A stretch of 64,000 nucleotides of DNA from an uncultured Muribaculaceae bacterium. Its GTDB lineage: Bacteria > Bacteroidota > Bacteroidia > Bacteroidales > Muribaculaceae. The position numbers were made by a program, and so were the translations under genes. The stretch's first letter is position 1; the number at the start of each line of letters is the position of its first letter. Below the pieces are notes generated by a model. It saw only the letters and a list, made by a program, of their open reading frames with translations. It searched no databases and was not told where the DNA came from. The DNA lies in the NCBI GenBank assembly GCA_905233845.1, contig CAJOFH010000017.1:1-64000 (forward strand). The letters run 5' to 3'. This document shows, piece by piece, positions 36,537-46,119 of the stretch.

Positions 36537-37160
36537 TTATTTCTCTTGAAGGTCCTTATTGCGCGAGCGGTGCACCCAGATGATGCAGCCCACGGTGATG
36601 AGTGCCATAGGTGGCAGAATCATCAGACCGTTGTTCATGTAGCCATGGTCGTAGCACCATTGTGGAATCACTTGGAAACCAAATAACGTGCCGCTGCCTA
36701 GGAGTTCACGGAAGAACGCCACAATCACGAGGATTATCATATAACCCAGACCGTTGCCAATACCGTCAAGGAAGGCTGGCCAGGGTTTGTTGCTCAAGGC
36801 GAATGCCTCAAGACGTCCCATGAGAATACAGTTGGTGATAATCAATCCAATGAATACTGATAGCTGAAGGCTTACGTCATAGGCGTAAGCTCTTAGAATT
36901 TGTTGTACGATGATTACCAGCGCTGCAACTACCACTAGTTGTACGATGATTCGTATTGTAGTGGGGATGGTCTTACGCAGCAACGAAATCACCACATTGG
37001 AGATTGCCATCACTGCAATAACCGAGATTCCCATGACAATAGCTGGTTCCAGTTTTGCTGTTACCGCAAGAGTTGAGCAGATGCCCAAGATTTGCACCAG
37101 CACGGGGTTGTCCTTCGACAACGGATTGAATAATGCTTCTTTATTGCGTTTCGATAACAT
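36537..37160 (-). CDS. nqrD: Na+-NQR subunit D
   Basis: A 207-residue membrane subunit, homologous in fold to NqrE, with about six helices. Typical blocks are PVLVQILGICSTLAVTAKLE and GLIITNCILMGRLEAFA. It starts 9 bp after nqrC. Confidence 0.96.
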   Translation of the reverse strand: MLSKRNKEALFNPLSKDNPVLVQILGICSTLAVTAKLEPAIVMGISVIAVMAISNVVISLLRKTIPTTIRIIVQLVVVAALVIIVQQILRAYAYDVSLQLSVFIGLIITNCILMGRLEAFALSNKPWPAFLDGIGNGLGYMIILVIVAFFRELLGSGTLFGFQVIPQWCYDHGYMNNGLMILPPMALITVGCIIWVHRSRNKDLQEK

Positions 37161-37169
37161 AGTCTATTG

Positions 37170-37892
37170 TCATTTAGAGGGTTCTGTATTTTGAAGTTTC
37201 TTGAAGAAGGCATCATAAGGTGTCATGCAGTCTTTCAACATCGCTTGCACGCCACGGCTGGTGATAGTTCCACCCGAGATGGCGTCGACATATTCCGAGC
37301 CGTCGGTGGGCTTTTGTCCAGCCTTCATAACACTGATTGACTTAAACCCGCCGTCTACGTAGATTTTTTTGTCCTTGAATTGATCTTGGAACTTGGGGTT
37401 GGCGATTTCGGCTCCCAGACCCGGAGTCTCTCCCTCATGCGAGAAATAGGCTCCATAGACGTCGGTTCCATTCTCATTGACGGCTACATATCCCCAGATG
37501 GGGCCCCACAGTCCAGCTCCATAGACTGGTACTATGAATTTCTCGCTGCCGTCATCGAGTTTGCACTTGAAAATTGGCAACTTGCGCTCGGTGGCTTTGA
37601 TATTGTTTTTCATGTTTACATCGAAAGCCACATTCTCAGTGGAGTCGGTAATCGCGCCATTGTTGTCAACGAGGAATCCTGATACAATGTATTTGTTGAA
37701 AGTCTCTTCAATAGCGTTGTCGCTTGCTGGAGTAATGTGTACCGCGCTCAGTATCTGCTTGCGCTTGTCGTTGGCAATATTGTCGTCCTGCTTTGGCTTG
37801 AGTGCCATGTAGATGAACGCCAGCACAGTGCCCACGATAAGCACCATCACTGCAGCATAAAGAATCTGATAGATATTACTGTTCTTGTTCAT
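37170..37892 (-). CDS. nqrC: Na+-NQR subunit C
   Basis: A 240-residue subunit with one N-terminal transmembrane helix and a periplasmic FMN-binding domain. The covalent flavin site is in VDAISGGTITSRGVQAML near the C-terminus, and GLGAEIANPKFQDQF precedes it. It passes electrons within the Na+-NQR complex. It lies between nqrB (16 bp) and nqrD (9 bp). Confidence 0.96.
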   Translation of the reverse strand: MNKNSNIYQILYAAVMVLIVGTVLAFIYMALKPKQDDNIANDKRKQILSAVHITPASDNAIEETFNKYIVSGFLVDNNGAITDSTENVAFDVNMKNNIKATERKLPIFKCKLDDGSEKFIVPVYGAGLWGPIWGYVAVNENGTDVYGAYFSHEGETPGLGAEIANPKFQDQFKDKKIYVDGGFKSISVMKAGQKPTDGSEYVDAISGGTITSRGVQAMLKDCMTPYDAFFKKLQNTEPSK

Positions 37893-37908
37893 AGCAATAG
37901 CTCTCCTT

Positions 37909-39093
37909 TCATTGTGATTTGGCGCGTTTCATGCGACGGTTAATATTGACTTGAACAACACAGTAGTCGATGAGTGGAGCGAAGGCATTCATCAACAGCA
38001 CAGCAAGCATTGCACCCTCGGGGTAGCCACCGTTATAGACACGTATGAGGATGGCAAACACGCCAATCAGGAAGCCATAGATGTATTGTCCAATCTTGGT
38101 GCGCGCTCCAGTCACAGGGTCGGTGGCCATGAACACTGCTGCAAAGGCGAAGCCTCCAAAGCAAAGCTGGGCTACTGGATCGAGCATCGAAGCAGGATAG
38201 GTGGGGGTGGCAAAGCCATGTGCCAGAGCTCCCATTGCCAGACCACCAACAAAAACGCTCAACATCACGCGCCATGAGGCTATTCCAGTGAATAGCAAGA
38301 TTGCCGCACCAATCAAGATGGCAATCATCGAGGTCTCGCCTGGTGAACCAGGAATGAGACCGATGAAGGCGTCCATCGTTGTAGTGTCGAGCGTGAGTTT
38401 GTCGCCCACGTTGATGGCAACTTCTCCTAATGGAGTTGCGCCCGAGAAGCCGTCAACCACGTTGCCTCCACCATATCCAAGTGCGCTGTCGAGTTTGACA
38501 AAAGCCGCATCGCCACTCATCTTGGATGGATAAGCAAAGAAGAGGAACGCGCGTGTGATAAGTGCCACATTAAAGATGTTCATTCCTGTGCCGCCAAAAA
38601 TCTCCTTGGCAAAGATTACCGCAAACGCTGTAGCCACTGCTGTCATCCACAATGGAGTGTTTATGGGCACGATGAGCGGAATGAGAATACCAGTAACCAG
38701 GAACCCTTCCTGAATCTCCTTGTGATGGATTTGTGCTCCTATGAACTCGATTCCCAGTCCCACTACATATGAAACTACAATCACAGGGAGCATCGCCAGC
38801 AGTCCATAGAGGAACATCTGCCAGAAAGTGGCGTCGGTTCCTATGGCTTTAAAATGCTGGAAACCGATGTTGTACATCGCAAACAGCAAGCATGGCAAGA
38901 GCGCCACAACCACAGTAATCATGGTGCGCTTCATGTCGTTGCTGTCATGGATGTGAACGCCCGACCGCGACGTGGTATTGGGCGTGAACAAGAATGTCTC
39001 CATTCCATCGAAGACCGACTCAAGCTTACTCAGCTTGCCGCCTTCCTGGAAGTGAGGCTTTATCTTGTCCATGAATTTTCTTAAGGATTTCAC
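37909..39093 (-). CDS. nqrB: Na+-NQR subunit B
   Basis: A 394-residue membrane subunit with about ten helices. The covalent FMN site is in DGFSGATPLGEVA and the riboflavin/quinone region follows (FMATDPVTGARTKIGQYIYG). It is the main Na+-translocating subunit. The gene follows nqrA by 56 bp. Confidence 0.97.
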   Translation of the reverse strand: MKSLRKFMDKIKPHFQEGGKLSKLESVFDGMETFLFTPNTTSRSGVHIHDSNDMKRTMITVVVALLPCLLFAMYNIGFQHFKAIGTDATFWQMFLYGLLAMLPVIVVSYVVGLGIEFIGAQIHHKEIQEGFLVTGILIPLIVPINTPLWMTAVATAFAVIFAKEIFGGTGMNIFNVALITRAFLFFAYPSKMSGDAAFVKLDSALGYGGGNVVDGFSGATPLGEVAINVGDKLTLDTTTMDAFIGLIPGSPGETSMIAILIGAAILLFTGIASWRVMLSVFVGGLAMGALAHGFATPTYPASMLDPVAQLCFGGFAFAAVFMATDPVTGARTKIGQYIYGFLIGVFAILIRVYNGGYPEGAMLAVLLMNAFAPLIDYCVVQVNINRRMKRAKSQ

Positions 39094-39149
39094 TTTATCT
39101 TTTAGTTTAAATGTTAATATTCATTAGCTTTGAAATGAGTAAGTTATGA

Positions 39150-40478
39150 TTAGCACATTTCGGCGCGCATCTTGTCCAGTCCCTCACGAACGATGCGTTG
39201 TAACTCGAGTTTCGACGTGTCGGCAAATTCGGCCAGTGCGAAGTCTTCGGGTGCCACCTCATAGATGCCCAGTTGTTCCATTTTATCAATGTCGAAAGCG
39301 ATGATTGCCTTGATTAGGAACTCGGCATAGATGTCCATAGGCAGCATGCGGTCATACTCTCCGCTCAACACTATAGCACGTTCGCCACCATTGAGTTTGG
39401 CGTCGAGGTTGACTTCTTTGTGACGTCCCAGCAACCAGCTTGTGAAGACGCGGTAGATGCTGTATTTCTTGGGACTGAGTGATGCCCATCCCATGAATTC
39501 GTCCTTCTTGTTGATTTCATTGATGACGGTAACATGGCGATAGGGTGCGTGCAGATATCCGTCAATGTTCTCTTTCACTCCAGTGAGCACGTTTCCCGAA
39601 ATGATGCGTTTAGGCTTGTCGTCGGTAACGAGTCGGTCTTTGAGCAGCGACTCAAGCTTACAGCCCATAGTGGCTTCGACGTAGCATGGCGTCTCAATAC
39701 CTGGCCCTGTTATGGCAACAATGGTGCTGTAGTCGACCTTTCCAGTCTCAAAGAGCTTGCCAATGCGTGCTGCTGTCACCACATCGAGAGTCCACACCAC
39801 TTCGCCTTTGTTTACAGGCTTTACATTGGCAATCTGGACTCCAGCGTTTCCTGCGGGATGTGGACCGCTGAAGGTGTTGACCTCGGCGCCCGAGTCGTCG
39901 ATGAAGTCATCGGCTCGGCAACCCAGATACACTTTGCCGTCGGTCATGGTTGAGAGCACTTCCACTCCCTTTTTCAAGTACTGTTGGTCTTCACCCATGA
40001 CAAAACTCAGCGATGGTGCAAGAGGAGCCGAGTCAAATGCCGTTATGAAGATGTCACGTGGCCTGATCTCAGCATTTGGAACAATGTCATAAGGGCGTTG
40101 GCGGAGCATAGTCCATAATCCGCTCTCAAGAAGGAGGGTCTTGGGGTTTTCTCGTGTGTCAAAATCCTTACTTGCTCCACTGCCGTCATCCTCAATGACA
40201 ACAGCCATAATCTTGCGTCGATTGCCCCTTACAACTTGTCTCACTGTTCCACTCACAGGAGATGTGACCTTGATTCGCTCGTCGTTCTTGTCGTGATACA
40301 ACGGCTCACCTGCTATCACTGTTTCTCCCTCTTTCTTCTCCATGCGTGGAATAATGCCGGTAAAGTCGTCGGGAACTACAGCATAACTGTCGCTCTTTTG
40401 GGCTCCAATCGCTTCGTTTTGGGTTATTTTGCCTTGAAGGTTCAGGTCAAACCCTTTTCTTAGTTTTATTAAAGCCAT
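39150..40478 (-). CDS. nqrA: Na+-NQR subunit A
   Basis: A 442-residue soluble subunit on the cytoplasmic side, involved in the quinone end of the complex. It begins IKLRKGFDLNLQGK and has TVIAGEPLYHD, VSGTVRQVVRGNRRK and GPHPAGNAGVQI, typical of NqrA. First gene of the operon; a -7 box (minus strand TACCTTTG, 40515-40522) is 36 bases upstream. Confidence 0.97.
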   Translation of the reverse strand: MALIKLRKGFDLNLQGKITQNEAIGAQKSDSYAVVPDDFTGIIPRMEKKEGETVIAGEPLYHDKNDERIKVTSPVSGTVRQVVRGNRRKIMAVVIEDDGSGASKDFDTRENPKTLLLESGLWTMLRQRPYDIVPNAEIRPRDIFITAFDSAPLAPSLSFVMGEDQQYLKKGVEVLSTMTDGKVYLGCRADDFIDDSGAEVNTFSGPHPAGNAGVQIANVKPVNKGEVVWTLDVVTAARIGKLFETGKVDYSTIVAITGPGIETPCYVEATMGCKLESLLKDRLVTDDKPKRIISGNVLTGVKENIDGYLHAPYRHVTVINEINKKDEFMGWASLSPKKYSIYRVFTSWLLGRHKEVNLDAKLNGGERAIVLSGEYDRMLPMDIYAEFLIKAIIAFDIDKMEQLGIYEVAPEDFALAEFADTSKLELQRIVREGLDKMRAEMC

Positions 40479-40514
40479 GTTATAATTAAATAAAATGTGT
40501 TATTTCAATAACTG

Positions 40515-40522
40515 CAAAGGTA
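40515..40522 (-). promoter_or_regulatory. -7 box (TACCTTTG) of the nqr operon
   Basis: The minus strand reads TACCTTTG, 36 bases upstream of the nqrA ATG. A TTTG element lies 23 bases further upstream (40546-40549), slightly too far. Confidence 0.5.
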
Positions 40523-40700
40523 TAAAAAATATGTAGAACCATATACAAAAAAAGAGTAAAAAACTTCGTTTTTTTGATTTTTGATAAATTGAAGAGTTGA
40601 AATAATATGTGATTAGTGAGCTGATGGGTGTTTTGAGCCGTTTTTTTGTCGCTGAACGTGAGTTGTTAATAATTTTTTTTGATAAAAAAGGAAAATTAAC

Positions 40701-40732
40701 TTTGCTTTATTGAAATAATTGTAATAAATTTG
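40701..40732 (+). promoter_or_regulatory. Promoter of the exb/tonB operon
   Basis: TTTG (40701-40704) and TAAATTTG (40725-40732) are 20 bases apart. The TTTG is also the end of another TAACTTTG box (40697-40704). The implied leader to the exbB ATG at 40971 is about 235 bases, AT-rich, without a strong hairpin that I can see. The rest of the 40479-40970 gap holds no gene. Confidence 0.6.
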
Positions 40733-40970
40733 CGAGTGATTTTTGCGTGAAATAGAGCAATATTATAGTGTCATGCTAAGATAAATTTGTGATAGTTAAC
40801 ACAGTAGATGTGTCTTTCACTGTTAATTCTTAGGATAAGATACTAAATTGCGTCTTTTACACGTTAATTAAATAATATAGAAAACCATAATAAAACCGAA
40901 TTTTTTAAAAAACTAATTTTATAATTAATCAATTTTTTATTAACAACCAATTTTTTAATTTAATTAAATT

Positions 40971-41903
40971 ATGGAAGCTACAAAGCCAAACAATCCACAG
41001 CCACAGGCTCCAAAGCCAGCTGTAAAACCCCAACCACAGGCCGTAAAACCACAACCTAAGAAGGTTGACGGCAAGGCTGTTAACAGCAACGTGGGTGGTA
41101 TCAAGAGTGCATTTCTCGTAATTCTCGTTTGCCTCGCAGTGGCAGTTTGCCTCTACCTCTTTGTAATGGGTATGATTGGCAACTTCACAGGTGGTGAAGA
41201 GTCGGGTGCAGCATTTGCATTCCAAGTAGGTGATGAGGTTAAATTGTCGCCATCGAACCTTGCCGGTACCGTTTACAAGGGCGGTTTCGTGGTGCCTATC
41301 CTCTTGTGCTGCTTGTTTACAGTTATCGTGCTTTCGGTTGAGCGTTGGTTCGCCATTGGCAAAGCTAAGGGTAAAGGCAACATCACTAAGTTCGTTGAGA
41401 ACGTGAAGGATGCACTCCAGAAGAAAGACATCGCTAAGGCTGAGCAACTCTGCCGTGATCAGAAAGGTACCGTTGGCGCTGTTGTTTATGCAACCCTTCA
41501 GAAGTACAAAGAGATGGACAAGGACACTCTGCTCCAGAAAGAGCAAAAGCTCACCTCTATCCAGCAGACCCTTGAGGAGGCTACAGCACTTGAGATGCCT
41601 GCTCTGCAGCAGAACCTCCCAATCATCGCTACTCTTACCACTCTGGGTACCCTGTTAGGACTGTTCGGTACTGTGCTTGGTATGATCAAGTCGTTCCAGG
41701 CTCTGTCACAATCAGGTGCTCCCGACTCTACTGAGCTGTCAACCGGTATTTCTGAGGCGCTTGTAAATACCGCTACTGGTATTGCTACCGCAGCCCTCGC
41801 ACTTATTTCTTATAACTTCTACACCAGCAAGATCGATAACATGACCTATGCTATCGACGAGCTTGGCTTCTCAATTGTTTCTACTTTCGCTGCTACACAT
41901 TAA
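40971..41903 (+). CDS. exbB: ExbB/TolQ/MotA-type proton channel protein
   Basis: A 310-residue inner-membrane component of the TonB energising complex. It has an extra cytoplasmic N-terminus of about 40 residues of PQPQ/KPQP repeats, then a helix (AFLVILVCLAVAVCLYLFVM), a periplasmic insertion, and the MotA/ExbB domain with PIIATLTTLGTLLGLFGTVL and ALVNTATGIATAALALISYN. It starts the exbB-exbD-exbD-tonB cluster. Confidence 0.93.
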   Translation: MEATKPNNPQPQAPKPAVKPQPQAVKPQPKKVDGKAVNSNVGGIKSAFLVILVCLAVAVCLYLFVMGMIGNFTGGEESGAAFAFQVGDEVKLSPSNLAGTVYKGGFVVPILLCCLFTVIVLSVERWFAIGKAKGKGNITKFVENVKDALQKKDIAKAEQLCRDQKGTVGAVVYATLQKYKEMDKDTLLQKEQKLTSIQQTLEEATALEMPALQQNLPIIATLTTLGTLLGLFGTVLGMIKSFQALSQSGAPDSTELSTGISEALVNTATGIATAALALISYNFYTSKIDNMTYAIDELGFSIVSTFAATH

Positions 41904-41978
41904 TTATATTGTTGTTGATTGTAGCAAAAAATTAAATCAATTATTTTATCAATAACATTTAATTAAATAAGTGTAACA

Positions 41979-42680
41979 ATGGGAAAAGTCAAAATTAAGA
42001 AAAAAAGTACACACATCGACATGACGGCGATGAGTGACGTGACTGTTCTTCTGTTGACTTTCTTCATGTTGACTTCAACTTTCCTTCAGAAGGAACCAGT
42101 GCAGGTTATCACTCCTCCATCGGTGAGTGAAGAGAAAGTGCCCGACGAGAAACTCGTGCAGGTGCTTGTAGCTCCCAATGGCAAGGTTTACATGAACCTC
42201 ACTGGAGCTAAGGATTCCACAGTGCTGTCTACTGAGGCTTTCCGCACCGAGGTGCTTCAAAGAGCTTACTCTGACTATAGCAACTCACATCCAGGTGCTC
42301 CAAAACTCACTGCACAGGCTGTAAAGGAATTCTCTAAGCTCGGAACTTTCGGCGTTCCCATGAAAAGTCTAGTTAATTGGATTGGACTACCCATGGAGAA
42401 ACGAGATGACTTCCTGAAGAATGAAGGTGGAATACCGATTCAACTATCGGTAAAAGACGGTCCACGTAATGAGTTTCAATCTTGGTTATACGCCATTAAG
42501 GCTGTGATGCAAGAACGTGGCATTGGTAAAGAATGGGCTGGTGGTGGTCGAGGTATCGCCATTAAGGCCGAGCAAAACTCGCCCTTTAGCCTTGTTCAAG
42601 TAGTAATGGACAATCTGCAGACAGAGAACTTGAACAAGTTCACCTTGATGACATCACTTAAAACAGAGGAGGAGCAATAG
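41979..42680 (+). CDS. exbD: ExbD/TolR-type biopolymer transport protein (first)
   Basis: A 233-residue ExbD with one N-terminal transmembrane helix. The proton-handling aspartate is in the block STHIDMTAMSDVTVLLLTFF, where the family aspartate aligns with MSDVTVLLL. The periplasmic domain is long for the family. It follows exbB by 75 bp and is 2 bp from the next exbD, typical for Bacteroidetes duplicated exbD genes. Confidence 0.92.
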   Translation: MGKVKIKKKSTHIDMTAMSDVTVLLLTFFMLTSTFLQKEPVQVITPPSVSEEKVPDEKLVQVLVAPNGKVYMNLTGAKDSTVLSTEAFRTEVLQRAYSDYSNSHPGAPKLTAQAVKEFSKLGTFGVPMKSLVNWIGLPMEKRDDFLKNEGGIPIQLSVKDGPRNEFQSWLYAIKAVMQERGIGKEWAGGGRGIAIKAEQNSPFSLVQVVMDNLQTENLNKFTLMTSLKTEEEQ

Positions 42681-42682
42681 AT

Positions 42683-43405
42683 ATGGCAAAGAAAGATAAA
42701 AGTCGTCAGAAAAAATTTGACACCCGTATCGACTTTACTCCTATGGTTGATATGAACATGTTGTTGATCACCTTCTTTATGTTGTGTACAACAATGTTGA
42801 AATCACAGACCCTTGACCTGGTGCTTCCCACCAATCAGGATGTGAACAAAGAGGAGGAGACCAAGATTAAAGAGAGTGACGCTATCACATTCATCCTTGA
42901 TGGTAATGTGAATACCGATAAGAATGGTAATGTCTCGTCAACTGATAGCAAGATTTACTACTATGACGGTCAGCCCGATATGGAGAACTTCACTCTCAAC
43001 GACATTAAGTTTGGTAACGACAAGGATGCTATCCGCGGTATGCTCCAGAAGCGTAACAAGGAACTCTTGGATCAAGTCAATAAATTAAAGGCTGAATGGA
43101 AGAAAGGCGCTTTAACCGACTCGGCTTATAATGCCAAGGTTAGGGAAGCCCGTGAGAAACAAGCCGAAGACTTGAACGCTAAGCGTCCAATCGTTGTGAT
43201 TAAACCTACTGCAAACGCCTGCTATGCAGACGTGGTTCGTATGCTGGATGAGATGCAGATTAATCAAATCTCTACCTACCAGATTGAGTCTCTGAATAAG
43301 CAAGATTCTACGCTCTATGAGCACAAAGTTGGACATCCATTGACTGCTGCCGTACCTGCTAAAGCAGCTCCTGCTCCAGCCCCCGCTCCAGCTCCTGCTC
43401 AATAA
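42683..43405 (+). CDS. exbD: ExbD/TolR-type biopolymer transport protein (second)
   Basis: A 240-residue second ExbD. The transmembrane block is TRIDFTPMVDMNMLLITFFM with the conserved aspartate. The periplasmic part is lysine-rich and charged, and the C-terminus is an alanine/proline tail (PAKAAPAPAPAPAPAQ). It is separated from the first exbD by only 2 bp. Confidence 0.92.
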   Translation: MAKKDKSRQKKFDTRIDFTPMVDMNMLLITFFMLCTTMLKSQTLDLVLPTNQDVNKEEETKIKESDAITFILDGNVNTDKNGNVSSTDSKIYYYDGQPDMENFTLNDIKFGNDKDAIRGMLQKRNKELLDQVNKLKAEWKKGALTDSAYNAKVREAREKQAEDLNAKRPIVVIKPTANACYADVVRMLDEMQINQISTYQIESLNKQDSTLYEHKVGHPLTAAVPAKAAPAPAPAPAPAQ

Positions 43406-43435
43406 TTGTTTAACCTTTAAAAACAAGAAATCATT

Positions 43436-44410
43436 ATGGCAAAAGATGTTGATCTTTCATCGAGAGAATGGCTAGACCTTGTATTTGAAGGCAAAAACAA
43501 GGAATTTGGAGCTTATGATATACGTCAAGACTCACCTCGTCGTCACAACAAGTCAGTAATCTATACCCTTATTGGTATCGCTATTTGCGCACTGTTGGCT
43601 TATGGTTACACTTCTCTTAATAAATACCTCACTGAGCGTCGTCTTGAACAAGAACGCTTGCAGCAGGAAGCTCTTGCTAAGCAAATGGAGCAAGAAATGG
43701 AAGAGGAGGAAGAAATCCAGCAGGAGATAGAGATTCCCGAGGAGAAAGAGCAAGTGCTGGAGGAGGAAATCCAGAACTCTCAGAAGGTGACTGAGTTGAA
43801 TATCGTTGAGGACAATCAGGTAACCGAGCCTCCCAAGACCGTTGAGGCACAAAAGGAGGACGAGCGTCAGGTTGCCTCAAAAGATGAGGACAAGGGTACC
43901 GACGATATCACTAAGGATGTTATCAAGACTGAACAAGTAGCTGTTGAGAAAGTAGAGGAGAAACCAAAAGAGGAACCAAAGATTGAGCCCAAGATTATTG
44001 AGGAACCTAAGAAAGAGGAACCTAAGAAAGAGGAGCCCAAGAAAGAGGAACCTAAGAAAGAAGAACCAAAGCCTGAAAAGGAAGAGGTCTTCAGCTCTGC
44101 TGCTCACATGCCATCATTCCCAGGTGGTGACGCTGCTCTGATGAAGTACTTGAGTAATAATATTCGTTATCCACAAAGTGCTGCTGACAATAATATCCAG
44201 GGTAAGGTAATCGTACAATTCGTTGTTACCAAGACTGGTAAGATTGGTGAGGTTAAGGTTGCCCGTTCGGTAGATAAGGCTCTTGACCAAGAGGCAATTC
44301 GTGTATGCAAGTCGTTGCCTGCATTCTCGCCTGGCCGCAACGCTGTGGGTGATCCAGTGAACGTGTGGTACACACTTCCTGTTACATTCAAGCTCCAGGG
44401 TACCAACTAA
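43436..44410 (+). CDS. tonB: TonB energy transducer
   Basis: A 324-residue TonB: cytoplasmic start (SSREWLDLVFEGKNKEFGAY), one transmembrane helix (about residues 39-57), a long glutamate/lysine/proline-rich periplasmic spacer with KKEEP repeated several times, and the C-terminal TonB domain (FPGGDAALMKYLSNNIRYP, GKVIVQFVVTKTGKIGEVKV, SLPAFSPGRNAVGDPVNVWY). It transmits proton-motive force to receptors such as the one at 7.7 kb. A strong terminator follows. Confidence 0.95.
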   Translation: MAKDVDLSSREWLDLVFEGKNKEFGAYDIRQDSPRRHNKSVIYTLIGIAICALLAYGYTSLNKYLTERRLEQERLQQEALAKQMEQEMEEEEEIQQEIEIPEEKEQVLEEEIQNSQKVTELNIVEDNQVTEPPKTVEAQKEDERQVASKDEDKGTDDITKDVIKTEQVAVEKVEEKPKEEPKIEPKIIEEPKKEEPKKEEPKKEEPKKEEPKPEKEEVFSSAAHMPSFPGGDAALMKYLSNNIRYPQSAADNNIQGKVIVQFVVTKTGKIGEVKVARSVDKALDQEAIRVCKSLPAFSPGRNAVGDPVNVWYTLPVTFKLQGTN

Positions 44411-44446
44411 TCCCTCATGTGATATTTCAATTGAAATAACATAATC

Positions 44447-44482
44447 AAAAAAGCCGCCAACGTAATGTTGAGCGGCTTTTTT
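44447..44482 (+). terminator. Rho-independent terminator after tonB
   Basis: AAAAAAGCCGC and GCGGCTTTTTT pair, with CAAC/GTTG extending the stem inside. The T run follows directly on the plus strand, 36 bases after the tonB stop. Confidence 0.9.
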
Positions 44483-44527
44483 AGTTGTTTTCACATTAAA
44501 AACTTTGCTTGTTTCTTTTATCTTTTC

Positions 44528-44535
44528 TAAATTTG
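44528..44535 (+). promoter_or_regulatory. -7 box (TAAATTTG) for the zinc-ribbon/TPR-like protein
   Basis: TAAATTTG ends 26 bases before the ATG at 44562 and follows the tonB terminator, marking a new transcription unit. Confidence 0.5.
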
Positions 44536-44561
44536 CAATTTAAATTATAGTGTAGACAGCT

Positions 44562-45629
44562 ATGAGATGTAATAACTGTGGAAATTCTGATATAAGTGCG
44601 AGCGATAGCTTTTGTCCTCGCTGTGGGGCAAGATTGTATCGTGCCAACTACAATCAGCATGAGATGGCGCAAGGCGGTGCTTCTGCGTCTGGTGCTCCTT
44701 ATGGACAAGGTGGCACACCCAACAGGGCTTATGGCAACTATAGTAACGGTGATAGGCAAGACAATAGCTCAAGCAAAAGCACGATAATTATCTTGGTGGC
44801 TATAATTTTGGCGTTGGCAATAATTGGCGGAACTTTATATATGGGGCTTGCCCATCAGGACGAGGAGGAACTTTGGGCTCAATGTGAGAAAACCCATGAG
44901 ATTGCCGATTACAAGAAATATATCGATGAGTATCCCGATGGCCAGCACTATAATGAGGCCAGGCACAAGTACACGCTTCTCATAAACGAGAAGACGATGT
45001 GGGAGCAGGTTCAGTCAAGCAACGATGAGCTGCAAATACGTCGGTTCATCGATAACCATCGTCAAAGCAAATACCTTGCTAAAGCCAAAGAATTGCTCGA
45101 CGATGTTATGTGGAATAATGTCCTTGAGAAGAACACGATACAAGACGTGGAGCGATATATGCGTGAGTTCCCTAATGGCAGGCACATTAGTGATGCAAGA
45201 CGCAAAATAGAGGAGTTTCGACAATCGGAGCTCACTGTCGAGGAAAGCAATCAAGTGCAGCTCCTCGTTCAGAATTTCCTCTCGGGACTTGAGCAATGGA
45301 ACGCTGTACAGATGCTCACCACATGCAACTCCGAGATGAGTAACTTCATGGGTACGAAACCAGCCACTCACAATGATGTGCGGGAATACTACGATGCCTT
45401 TGAGGAGAGCAGCATCGACTCAATATCTTTCTCCGGGCTCAACATGAATGTAATAAAAAGATTTGACGATAACCACCAGCCGCAATACAGTGTCACATTC
45501 ACGGTAACACGGCGCTACTGGCGAGGAACCGACGGCGTGCCCACCACCTCGGTGATGCAGGGCACAGCACTTGTTGACCGCTTCTTCAGGTTCGATGAAT
45601 TCACAATGGACAAGGTGACCGACAATTGA
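44562..45629 (+). CDS. Zinc-ribbon membrane protein with repeat-rich extracytoplasmic domain
   Basis: A 355-residue protein with an N-terminal zinc ribbon (CNNCGNSDISASDSFCPRCG), a glycine/asparagine/serine linker, one transmembrane helix (about residues 74-94) and a helical region of repeated YIDEYPDGQHYNEARHK, FIDNHRQSKYLAKAKELL and YMREFPNGRHISDARRKI units, each shaped like TPR-type hairpins. A final beta domain (DVREYYDAFEESSI to the end) resembles NTF2-like extracytoplasmic domains. The function is unknown. Confidence 0.72.
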   Translation: MRCNNCGNSDISASDSFCPRCGARLYRANYNQHEMAQGGASASGAPYGQGGTPNRAYGNYSNGDRQDNSSSKSTIIILVAIILALAIIGGTLYMGLAHQDEEELWAQCEKTHEIADYKKYIDEYPDGQHYNEARHKYTLLINEKTMWEQVQSSNDELQIRRFIDNHRQSKYLAKAKELLDDVMWNNVLEKNTIQDVERYMREFPNGRHISDARRKIEEFRQSELTVEESNQVQLLVQNFLSGLEQWNAVQMLTTCNSEMSNFMGTKPATHNDVREYYDAFEESSIDSISFSGLNMNVIKRFDDNHQPQYSVTFTVTRRYWRGTDGVPTTSVMQGTALVDRFFRFDEFTMDKVTDN

Positions 45630-45843
45630 TGAAGGCTCCCTTTGATAATTGTTCAAGCTATTTGCTGAGTTGCCCTTAACGTTAAGATTTTATAATATAT
45701 CAATTAATAAAGACATTTTCTTTCTTTTTTTTATTAATTTTACAAGCTAAATAGTGCACTAATAGTGTTAATATTTCGTTTCTTTTAAATAAACCAATTA
45801 ACACTTGTTGCGTCTAAAGTAAAAATTTAAGAAGATAGTAAGC

Positions 45844-46098
45844 ATGAAGACAGGAGCTTCGCTAATATTCAAGGCAATAAGGATATTCTTCGGAATATTC
45901 ATGATTTTGGTTTATTTTGGTATGGCATATCTTTTGTATACTAACTTCTTTGACTGGACAACTGAGCCTTGGCTCACTGCGCGATACTTCTTTGCCGCCA
46001 TCTTGGCTGCCTATGGAGTGTATCGTTGTTACAGGCAGATAAAAGGCACCGACTATTATCGCCTGCGTGATATGGAAGAACGAAACGAGGAGAAATAA
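45844..46098 (+). CDS. Small membrane protein (84 aa)
   Basis: Two transmembrane helices (about residues 8-30 and 43-60) and a charged cytoplasmic tail (RLRDMEERNEEK). It precedes the PstS-like gene by 21 bp, so the two are probably in one operon with the TPR gene. Small proteins like this are commonly found between the tonB region and the PstS-like gene in Bacteroidales. No known domain is recognised. Confidence 0.7.
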   Translation: MKTGASLIFKAIRIFFGIFMILVYFGMAYLLYTNFFDWTTEPWLTARYFFAAILAAYGVYRCYRQIKGTDYYRLRDMEERNEEK

Positions 46099-46119
46099 GT
46101 TTTAAAGTTTTTAAGCACT

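Noticed and set aside
40929-41546. 205-codon minus-strand frame opposite exbB
   Set aside because: It is antisense to a clear ExbB gene and has cysteine/histidine-rich shadow composition.
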